Below are positions 8,222-14,063 of a stretch of DNA of 64,000 nucleotides, in pieces. A program made the translations under genes and the position numbers. Under the pieces are notes generated by a model. It had not been told where the DNA came from and did not search any database. It saw only the letters and a list, made by a program, of their open reading frames with translations. The DNA is from Candidatus Saccharimonadota bacterium (GTDB lineage: Bacteria; Patescibacteriota; Saccharimonadia; Saccharimonadales; Saccharimonadaceae): NCBI GenBank assembly GCA_017464135.1, contig JAFUEB010000003.1:1-64000 (forward strand), given 5' to 3'. The first letter of the stretch is position 1, and the number at the start of each line of letters is the position of its first letter.

Positions 8222-8594
8222 TTTTCAGTTCTCCTTTCAGGGTATATCTTTTCGTACCCTCCTTACTATTTGATATTTTATAATATGCTTCACCACCATG
8301 GTGTCTCCCAGGTGGATGATATGAAAACAAACTATTGCCACCCCATGTCACCTTGTAGCCGCCACCATTTTGATAGGAAATGCCTTTAGTGCTACCACGA
8401 CTGAGCGGTTTTGGATCCATTCCGTTCTTTTTCAACCAGTTATAGATTTGTCCTGAGCTATGTCTACCTAAATTTTCCGGATTTGATATAAAAGATTCGA
8501 TGGATCCGTTGTATCTAGCGAACGGGTCGATTTTTCTTCTTTTCGCGCCGCTAGTTTTCGTGTGGAGATTACTATACCCTTTAACGCTCGCCAT
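8214..8594 (-). CDS. Small basic protein, toxin-like C-terminal domain
   Basis: The start is the ATG at 8594, which has a GGAGG site 6 nt upstream. The 126-aa protein has a basic N-terminus (K-R-R-K), a middle helical region, and a C-terminal stretch rich in G, H and Y with P-P-G-R-H-H-G-G-E-A-Y-Y-K. That composition recalls nuclease toxin domains at the ends of polymorphic toxins, but I cannot name the family. No secretion domain is present, so if it is a toxin it acts alone or as a detached cassette. It overlaps the DUF4417 gene by 14 bp and the immunity-like gene by 8 bp. A phage-type accessory protein is an alternative. Confidence 0.5.
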   Translation of the reverse strand: MASVKGYSNLHTKTSGAKRRKIDPFARYNGSIESFISNPENLGRHSSGQIYNWLKKNGMDPKPLSRGSTKGISYQNGGGYKVTWGGNSLFSYHPPGRHHGGEAYYKISNSKEGTKRYTLKGELKND

Positions 8595-9264
8595 GATGAC
8601 CTCCAAGTTTTGTTGTAATATATGGGTCATATTGATGAAATTTAATTCCATACTTAATATATTTATCAAATACACGTTTAGGTGTGGCACCATATACGAC
8701 TACATCTCGAGGCGCTAAATAGTAGACAATATCTTCTATATACGCATCAAAGTTCTCTTGCTCTTCAATAGTTTTGATAAAACCATAGGTTCCAATAGCG
8801 ATGGTTGAGTGTTTTGGGATGGCTTTATAGTATTCTTCTTTTATCCTGTCTGTACCTGTGCGAATGTTGGGGATAATCCTGATGCCGTTACTGCCGTAAT
8901 AGTATGCAATTTCGAGATTTTTGTTCATATTCTCCTTTTGCTTAATAATGGGCAGATCCTCGTGGATACTCCAATCTGGTGTAATTACGCCAGCAAAGGT
9001 ACTTAAATATCTAAGGTATTTCACCGGATATGTATATATCCTATTGAAAGTTTCATCTGCGCAATAAAAGCATACGTAATAATCCTTTCTATTCTTTACT
9101 TCTTTTGATTTATCAAATGGGATAATATTTTTTGGTAATTCGCTTGAAATAAAGGCACTGCTTAGAATTGGATATTCTTCTTCGGCAGTAAATTCGGCAC
9201 CCTTGATTAGTGAGGCTTTAAAATTGTCTGTTACTTTCTTGTTAAAGTATGTTTCTTTTGCCAT
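8581..9264 (-). CDS. DUF4417 domain protein
   Basis: The 227-aa sequence matches DUF4417 as I know it: a central V-I-T-P-D-W-S segment after Y-L-R-Y-L, a Y-Y-G-S-N-G-I-R-I-I-P-N strand, I-P-K-H-S-T-I-A-I-G-T-Y-G, and V-V-V-Y-G near the C-terminus. The family is common on phages, plasmids and integrative elements; its function is unknown. The C-terminus ends G-G-H-H-G, echoing a G-R-H-H-G-G motif in the downstream small protein. The gene starts behind an AAGGAG site and heads an operon of three overlapping genes. AT-rich codon use and position beside tRNA-Arg point to horizontal transfer. Confidence 0.72.
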   Translation of the reverse strand: MAKETYFNKKVTDNFKASLIKGAEFTAEEEYPILSSAFISSELPKNIIPFDKSKEVKNRKDYYVCFYCADETFNRIYTYPVKYLRYLSTFAGVITPDWSIHEDLPIIKQKENMNKNLEIAYYYGSNGIRIIPNIRTGTDRIKEEYYKAIPKHSTIAIGTYGFIKTIEEQENFDAYIEDIVYYLAPRDVVVYGATPKRVFDKYIKYGIKFHQYDPYITTKLGGHHGER

Positions 9265-9313
9265 AATTAACTCCTTGGCATTAAAATTTATTTTAGTAAA
9301 ATGCTTATGTTGC

Positions 9314-9342
9314 TTTACTTTTGGAGCAAATTATGATAAAAT
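9314..9342 (+). promoter_or_regulatory. Candidate promoter of a small RNA
   Basis: TTTACT at 9314-9319 and TAAAAT at 9337-9342 are 17 bp apart, with an extended TG two bases before the -10 box. It points away from both flanking operons' coding strand. Confidence 0.45.
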
Positions 9343-9348
9343 ACATTC

Positions 9349-9427
9349 GACGTTATGATTTATCATAATCTGTCACCTTGCGCATCTGCTCGTTCTATTT
9401 GATCGTGGGATAGCAGATGCGTTTTTT
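9349..9427 (+). ncRNA. Candidate small RNA between two accessory operons
   Basis: From the predicted start the RNA would hold a perfect TTATGA/TCATAA hairpin (9353-9368). A single-stranded stretch containing CACCTT follows, then a long GCATCTGCT/AGCAGATGC terminator stem with six T (to 9427). Both flanking genes are on the minus strand, so this terminator serves no visible mRNA. The CACCTT segment could pair with a Shine-Dalgarno sequence, but no target is proven. Confidence 0.45.
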
Positions 9428-9441
9428 GATGATAATTAAGT

Positions 9442-10047
9442 TCATCTAAAACCTCCTTTCTTCTTTTTATCAATGAATTTATCGTATAACGTTTGTTCGT
9501 ATGGAGTGAGGCCACTATTAAATTGACGGCGATTGAAGAATCTACTTAGTGTATTAGCGGCCATAGTTGCGCTTAGGTTGAAAGTATCTATGACATATAT
9601 AAGCGAATCTTGCACTTTTTGAACATTCATAGCGCATAGAATTGGATATGGTGCTAGGATTCTACTCATATAGACGTTAGCTTCCGCTTCGGCTAAATCG
9701 CTACGTTCGGAGTGGTCAAGCCTTATATGTCCTAATTCATGAGCTTTTGTGGAGTTATCTCTGCATTCGTAACCGGTTTTATCATAGAAAATTCGCCATT
9801 CTTTTTTGCCGTTATTGATACTGAAACCGTTGTCGGATGATGCGCCTAAATTGACTAGCAATGCTAGTTTTTCTGGTGATAAATCTGCGTATGATTTGAT
9901 TTTAATTCCCATATTTTCGATTATTTCGTCGATGCTGATGGGGAGCACTAGTGATGAGTAGTTTAGTAAATCGTTTGTTGTGAGTTCTTCAATTTCTGAA
10001 TATCTGTGTGAGGCTAGACGATACGGCATGATTATTAGTTCGGTCAA
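9442..10047 (-). CDS. ImmA/IrrE family metallopeptidase
   Basis: This 201-aa protein has the zinc-protease motif H-E-L-G-H followed by a downstream Glu in E-A-E-A-N-V-Y-M, as in ImmA/IrrE proteins. Such proteins cleave a partner XRE repressor to switch on mobile elements or stress genes. The partner is encoded directly upstream with a 4-bp ATGA overlap, so the two are coupled. The C-terminal third is helical and of unknown role. Its place beside tRNA-Arg, upstream of DUF4417 and toxin-like genes, fits control of an integrated element in the manner of ImmR/ImmA of ICEBs1. Confidence 0.85.
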   Translation of the reverse strand: MTELIIMPYRLASHRYSEIEELTTNDLLNYSSLVLPISIDEIIENMGIKIKSYADLSPEKLALLVNLGASSDNGFSINNGKKEWRIFYDKTGYECRDNSTKAHELGHIRLDHSERSDLAEAEANVYMSRILAPYPILCAMNVQKVQDSLIYVIDTFNLSATMAANTLSRFFNRRQFNSGLTPYEQTLYDKFIDKKKKGGFR

Positions 10048-10370
10048 TCTTCAAAAAGGGCTTCTACTAGTTGACGCTTCTCCTTGTTGCTAATTTTATG
10101 TAAATTCCTGGAAAGAACGCGAATTTCTTTATCGATATCGAATTTTTCATCTTCTTTTTCAATATCGAGTAGATAGTCCGATGTGACATGAAGTGCCGTT
10201 GCAATACGGGCGGTTATGTCAGCATTGGGCATTTTTTCGCCAGCTATTATTCGCGATAATGAGGCTGGGTCGATTGATATTCTTTCAGCAAATTCCTTTT
10301 GAAGAAGATTTTGCTTTTTTAAGAGCATTGCGACTCTTTCTCCGAATTTTTCATTATTAAATTTTCCCAT
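10044..10370 (-). CDS. XRE-family repressor (ImmR-like)
   Basis: The N-terminal helix-turn-helix (about residues 8-65) has Q-K-E-F-A-E-R-I-S-I-D-P-A-S-L-S-R-I as helices 2-3. A charged tail of about 40 residues follows, probably the site cleaved by the adjacent metallopeptidase. The gene has TTGACA, 18 bp, TATAAT, with the -10 ending 6 nt before the ATG, so the mRNA should be leaderless. This would suit an autoregulated repressor, because binding near the -10 would also cover the start codon. No clear operator repeat was found. Confidence 0.85.
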   Translation of the reverse strand: MGKFNNEKFGERVAMLLKKQNLLQKEFAERISIDPASLSRIIAGEKMPNADITARIATALHVTSDYLLDIEKEDEKFDIDKEIRVLSRNLHKISNKEKRQLVEALFED

Positions 10371-10484
10371 GTCTCTATTATAGAACGACGATTGTTATTT
10401 TGTCAATAGAAATGTGAAATTAACAATTTTAGGATAATTGTCTGTTTCGGGAAGAGTTTACTTGTAATGATGATGTTAATATGG

Positions 10485-10594
10485 GTGCGAGTTAGCTCGC
10501 TACGCTCGCTATTCGCCTTCGGCGAGCGAACTGCGTTCTCCTCCCACCCAGAATAACAGAAATAAAATAAGCCCTGAGGGGCTTCTTTTATTTC
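10485..10594 (-). repeat. tRNA-Arg downstream region with T-arm remnant and hairpins
   Basis: Read on the minus strand, a terminator-like stem (10569-10584) follows the tRNA, then nested hairpins, then a 10-bp copy of the tRNA T-arm (10485-10494 matches 10604-10613). The 18 bases at 10511-10528 recur, inverted, after tRNA-Gly at 11808-11825. The layout suggests an integration scar or a tRNA-targeting palindromic element. Confidence 0.5.
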
Positions 10595-10670
10595 TGGTGA
10601 CCCGGGTGCGAGTCGAACGCACAACCTCTTCCTTAGGACGGAATTGCTCTATCCATTGAGCCACCGGGCC
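10595..10670 (-). tRNA. tRNA-Arg (anticodon CCT)
   Basis: The minus strand folds into a cloverleaf: acceptor GGCCCGG against CCGGGTC, a D-arm with GCTC/GAGC, an anticodon loop with T33-CCT-A, and a T-arm GTGCG-TTCGACT-CGCAC. CCA is encoded. The accessory region lies just past its 3' end, a common integration site. Confidence 0.93.
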
Positions 10671-10693
10671 AAAAAATATGTTATAATTATATC

Positions 10694-11707
10694 ATGAAAC
10701 TGTTTTCGAAGAAAGAAGAGAAGAAAACTGATCTGCAGAAGGTCGAGGAACGTCGTGAAGAGGTTCTGAGTGCCGGACGCAAGTTTAAATATCCTTTGCA
10801 AATGACCAAACATCGTGTGGTGATTAACACTGTACTGATTGCAGTGGTGGTTTTTGGGATTATCGCAACCAGTTTTTGGCTCGCGCTTTATAAATTTAAT
10901 ATGACGGACGAGCTACTCTTTAGAATTTCGAAATTTATCCCAGTGGCGGTGGCCAATGTGGATGGTGAAGAAGTGAGATTTTCGGATTATTTGATGTTTT
11001 ATCGGAGTTCCATCCAGTCAATTGAACGCCAATCTAGCCAGATTGATAGCGAAGGTGGCTCGATTGATGATTTGCGTAATCAGTACAAGAGAGCAGCGCT
11101 AGATGAGGCAGAGGAATATGCGTACGCTTTGAAGCTCGCAAGAGAGCAAAACATTGAGGTGACGCATGACGAAATTGTAGCCGAATTTAATCGTCATCTT
11201 TCGGTGGGTGGCGTGACGAGGAGCGAAGAGAGCTTTATGAAGATTGTAGATGATAATTTTGGGCTGTCGAAGAGTGAATATGAAAGAATGCTGTATCTGT
11301 CGCTTATGAAGTCGAAGGTGGAGATGGCGATTGATACGGTGGCGAACGAGACGGCGACTAAGGTTGAGCAGATGCTAGCCTCTAATAATGGAAATTACAC
11401 AGCGGTGGCGAATTCGCTAGGTGATGCTGTGATGTATGAGGAAACTGGCGGGCTAGTAAGTAATAAAAATATCGATGGTGGGCGTGCCACCGAGGCTTCG
11501 AAGCTCGAAGTTGGTGAGCAAACTGGCAAGTTTGTTTCGATGAATGGTGATGGTTACTATTTCGTGAAATTAGTAGCAAAAAACGAGGGGGAAGTGAATT
11601 TCGTGTCGATTAAGGTACCATTTACCGAATTTGGCACGAGAATGGATGCCGTGAGAGCGGCGGACGGCGTGAAAGAGCATATCACTATCGACAGTGGTCA
11701 GGAGTAA
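10694..11707 (+). CDS. Membrane-anchored SurA/PrsA-like foldase
   Basis: The protein has a charged cytoplasmic N-terminus, one membrane helix (about residues 46-68) and an extracytoplasmic part. It begins with the SurA-type strand P-V-A-V-A-N-V-D-G-E-E-V and a helical chaperone region. The C-terminal section has parvulin-like elements (E-E-T-G-G-L-V and a G-Y-Y-F-V-K-L strand) but looks short, so isomerase activity is doubtful. Its likely role is folding of exported surface proteins, which are numerous here. TATAAT at 10682-10687 ends 6 nt before the ATG, a leaderless start. It is a single gene between two tRNAs. Confidence 0.72.
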   Translation: MKLFSKKEEKKTDLQKVEERREEVLSAGRKFKYPLQMTKHRVVINTVLIAVVVFGIIATSFWLALYKFNMTDELLFRISKFIPVAVANVDGEEVRFSDYLMFYRSSIQSIERQSSQIDSEGGSIDDLRNQYKRAALDEAEEYAYALKLAREQNIEVTHDEIVAEFNRHLSVGGVTRSEESFMKIVDDNFGLSKSEYERMLYLSLMKSKVEMAIDTVANETATKVEQMLASNNGNYTAVANSLGDAVMYEETGGLVSNKNIDGGRATEASKLEVGEQTGKFVSMNGDGYYFVKLVAKNEGEVNFVSIKVPFTEFGTRMDAVRAADGVKEHITIDSGQE

Positions 11708-11726
11708 TGATATAATTTAAAGAGTC

Positions 11727-11801
11727 GCGGGTATCGTATAGCGGCTATTATGTATCCTTCCCAAGGATGAGATGACGGTTCGATTCCGTCTACCCGCACC
11801 A
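11727..11801 (+). tRNA. tRNA-Gly (anticodon CCC)
   Basis: Acceptor GCGGGTA pairs with TACCCGC. The anticodon arm TATCC/GGATG encloses TTCCCAA, the T-arm is GACGG-TTCGATT-CCGTC, and CCA is encoded. A TATAAT box lies at 11711-11716. An 11-base copy of the 3' end follows 44 nt downstream. Confidence 0.93.
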
Positions 11802-11856
11802 ATGGTCCGCTCGCCGAAGGCGAATTGGCGAAGCCAAACTCCCTGTACCCGCACCA
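11802..11856 (+). repeat. Palindromic insert plus copy of tRNA-Gly 3' end
   Basis: A 44-nt segment with two hairpins (CGCC-GAA-GGCG and TTGG-CGAAG-CCAA) is followed by TACCCGCACCA at 11846-11856. That is identical to the tRNA terminus at 11791-11801. The first hairpin lies in 18 bases shared with the region after tRNA-Arg. Confidence 0.6.
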
Positions 11857-11858
11857 TG

Positions 11859-11886
11859 CACCTCCCCTAACCAGGGGTGGTTTTTA
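11859..11886 (+). terminator. Terminator after tRNA-Gly
   Basis: ACCTCCCC and GGGGTGGT form a stem with one mismatch, followed by TTTTTATTT. It overlaps the stop codon of the convergent phosphatase gene. Confidence 0.7.
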
Positions 11887-13089
11887 TTTGGTTAGGTTAT
11901 TAATTAACTGATTAATGGAGGCTTCGCTCATACCGATAGAGATGAGATAGGATTTAACTCGCTCATCGAGGTCGGCGATGCCGGCGAGGTTTTCTTTGTC
12001 GGGACCATCATTACCGGTGACATAATAGAGCATAGTATCGATGTTCCGCTCTTTGATAGTTTCGTAGCGGGTTTTGTCGTTAGATTTCGTGATATTATAG
12101 TAGTTTTCGTAGGTGACCATGTAGTCATTTACGATTTCTTTATAAGAGGCGCCAGCGAGGGCTTCGACGATCATTAGGACGTAGCCAGTGCGGTCTTTAC
12201 CTTCGACGCAGTGAATCAGATACGGACCAGGGTGATTTGCCATGGCAGTAAGGCCTTTAACGAGTTTTTCTTTGAAATCCTGGCTCTTAAACTGGGCAGT
12301 CATATCGAGGGCGATGACTTTTTTGTCGTTATAGAGAGAAAGGAAATAAGGGGAACCAAAATCGGTCTTATTGATGTGGGTGACGAGTTCTTCGTCACTA
12401 TCAGAGAGGTCGACAATGAATTTGACGCCGGCGTTTTTGATGAGGCCGTCCACCACGGCAGCGCGATTGTGGGAATTATCAATTGGAGAGGCCGAGCGGA
12501 AAAGGATTTCATTTTTGATGTTTCCGACCTTGACGACACGGAAGTTGGCGAAGATAGTATCTGGGATACTACCTTGGGTATCGGTATATTTAAGATCGCT
12601 GGCTTTTTGGACGTCGAGGTATTTTTCACGCTTATTAAGCGAAATGATAGCAGTATCGGAAGTGGTAAGTTTCGCAGTATCCCAGAGGTCGTCACCGTAA
12701 TTAACGGCTGCCTTAATATAATCATAGCCAGGGTAAGCGATGAGAAGCGGCTCATCGATATCAACGTAATAGCCATTATAATATGGAATGTCTTCGAGCT
12801 TGTAGCCATTGGAGAATTCAACATTGACGCTGTCGCCGTATTTGAAACCGAGGTTATTAAAATCGTCAATAGTAGATTTAATATAAACGCCACCGAATTT
12901 GGTTTCGTGGATAACAGGGAAAGCTTCGGTGATGATGTGGTCTTTTGGGCGGAAAAAGATGGCAGCAAAGACCGCAAAGATAGCGATTAGCAGATAAATA
13001 ATATAAAGATGTGGTTTGTGAAGATTTTTCGCCACAGTTTTATCTGATTTTTTAGTAGTTTTAATCTTCGATCTCTTCGTATTAGTCAT
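11884..13089 (-). CDS. Membrane-anchored tyrosine-type protein phosphatase
   Basis: This 401-aa protein has a basic cytoplasmic N-terminus and one membrane helix (about residues 28-47). A domain of roughly 110 residues follows, with F-G-G-V-Y and Y-N-G-Y-Y-V motifs. The C-terminal phosphatase domain carries the P-loop H-C-V-E-G-K-D-R-T-G, as in bacterial tyrosine or dual-specificity phosphatases of the Listeria LipA type. F-R-S-A-S-P earlier in the domain is the usual strand before the catalytic core. The active site faces outside. Substrates may be surface phosphoproteins or phosphoinositides of a host cell; this is inference. The gene stands alone with AAGGGT as a moderate ribosome site. 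Confidence 0.8.
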   Translation of the reverse strand: MTNTKRSKIKTTKKSDKTVAKNLHKPHLYIIYLLIAIFAVFAAIFFRPKDHIITEAFPVIHETKFGGVYIKSTIDDFNNLGFKYGDSVNVEFSNGYKLEDIPYYNGYYVDIDEPLLIAYPGYDYIKAAVNYGDDLWDTAKLTTSDTAIISLNKREKYLDVQKASDLKYTDTQGSIPDTIFANFRVVKVGNIKNEILFRSASPIDNSHNRAAVVDGLIKNAGVKFIVDLSDSDEELVTHINKTDFGSPYFLSLYNDKKVIALDMTAQFKSQDFKEKLVKGLTAMANHPGPYLIHCVEGKDRTGYVLMIVEALAGASYKEIVNDYMVTYENYYNITKSNDKTRYETIKERNIDTMLYYVTGNDGPDKENLAGIADLDERVKSYLISIGMSEASINQLINNLTK

Positions 13090-13142
13090 GTATTAATTAC
13101 CCTTATGTTTTTAGTATATCAAATATTTTTATGTTATAACCA

Positions 13143-13171
13143 TTGACATTTTAGGCATTGTGTGCTATAAT
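13143..13171 (+). promoter_or_regulatory. Strong promoter of the proline-rich 180-aa gene
   Basis: TTGACA (13143-13148), 17 bp, TATAAT (13166-13171) with TGTGC before the -10 box. The leader has AAGAATT (13184-13190) complementary to AATTCTT (13208-13214), followed by TTT and then AGGAGGT as Shine-Dalgarno. Confidence 0.8.
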
Positions 13172-13232
13172 GCGAATAGTAGCAAGAATTTTTGGATTTG
13201 AGCTATGAATTCTTTTTAGGAGGTACTCAGAG

Positions 13233-13775
13233 ATGAGTAAGAGAATTATCAGAGGCAGTGAACCCACTCCCAGTGCAGCGGCAGATGCTGAAGTAAAGGC
13301 TGGAACCGGCAAGGATTCGAAGTTTGACTATGATTTCCACTTCGATGACAATCCCAAAGATCCCCCCGCACCCGAGCCTGCTCCGGCTTCCAAGCCGGTA
13401 GCTGAGCCCGCCCCCGCTCCGAAGCCTGCGCCTGGTGCGCACCTGAAGCCCGATTCCGCCCCCGTGGAGGAACCCGCTCCGGCTCCGAAGCCTGCCACCA
13501 AATCGACGACCAAAAAGTCGACGACCAAGGCAGCACCGGCGGCCGAACCGGAAGCGAAACCCATTGTGGTTGGCGTGACTGCATTTGCCTACGAGGGGCC
13601 TGGAAAGGCTTACAAGTATTGGCATTACAAGTCTCGCAGCTACAAGGTGACGCCGGATATCTGGAAGGCCAACCAGGCCGGGAACGGCGTCTGGGAAGTG
13701 ATCTGGGTCTGGTACCATAACGGAGCCGTCCATCACATCCTCGACGACGAAGAGCTTGAGCTCTACTGCCCGTAA
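13233..13775 (+). CDS. Proline/alanine-rich linker protein with small C-terminal domain
   Basis: No family is recognised. Residues 1-35 are polar. About residues 42-110 are a low-complexity stretch of P, A, E and K (repeated E-P-A-P-A-P-K-P units, then K-S-T-T-K), resembling an extended or wall-spanning linker. The last 65 residues form a compact domain rich in Y and W (Y-K-Y-W-H-Y-K, V-W-E-V-I-W-V-W-Y-H) with a V-T-P-D-I-W turn. No signal peptide or membrane helix is visible. GC content is clearly above its neighbours, with CCC and CCG codons, which may reflect the linker or transfer. It has its own promoter, leader, AGGAGGT site and terminator. Confidence 0.65.
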   Translation: MSKRIIRGSEPTPSAAADAEVKAGTGKDSKFDYDFHFDDNPKDPPAPEPAPASKPVAEPAPAPKPAPGAHLKPDSAPVEEPAPAPKPATKSTTKKSTTKAAPAAEPEAKPIVVGVTAFAYEGPGKAYKYWHYKSRSYKVTPDIWKANQAGNGVWEVIWVWYHNGAVHHILDDEELELYCP

Positions 13776-13789
13776 ATCCACGCACTTTG

Positions 13790-13818
13790 AAAGAACCTGG
13801 CAAAAGCCAGGTTTTTTC
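13790..13818 (+). terminator. Intrinsic terminator
   Basis: AACCTGGC-AAAA-GCCAGGTT followed by TTTT ends the 180-aa gene. Confidence 0.85.
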
Positions 13819-13864
13819 ATGTTTTAATAAAATTAGACATAAGCATAAAAAAGTGATAATGCTA

Positions 13865-13893
13865 TTGACAAAATTGGTGCTGTGTGATATAAT
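13865..13893 (+). promoter_or_regulatory. Strong promoter of the 616-aa membrane protein gene
   Basis: TTGACA (13865-13870), 17 bp, TATAAT (13888-13893), with TGTGTG before the -10 box. Confidence 0.82.
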
Positions 13894-13899
13894 GTAATT

Positions 13900-14063
13900 A
13901 GTCTGAGTTTAGGGTGTGTTCTCATAAACAAGACGACCATTAACAACCGAATCATCTCAGGTTTCATAACCTGATTTTTACATATATATCTCTGTTCATA
14001 CACCCCCAACACTGGAGGCGTATGACGCCTCCCAACATTATTAAATGAAAGGAGGCAACTGAT
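13900..14063 (+). promoter_or_regulatory. Leader with attenuator hairpin and anti-Shine-Dalgarno switch
   Basis: The leader is about 164 nt. TCAGGTT-TCAT-AACCTGA followed by five T (13957-13979) is a textbook intrinsic terminator placed before the gene. Further on, GGAGGCGT (14014-14021) pairs with ACGCCTCC (14025-14032). The same GCCTCC (14027-14032) can instead pair with the true Shine-Dalgarno GGAGGC at 14051-14056. The first GGAGGC is thus an anti-anti-SD. Both transcriptional and translational control are possible. No known riboswitch class was recognised. Confidence 0.65.

Noticed and set aside
10403..10624. Short open frame overlapping tRNA-Arg
   Set aside because: It runs through the tRNA and its terminator, has no ribosome site and no protein-like composition.
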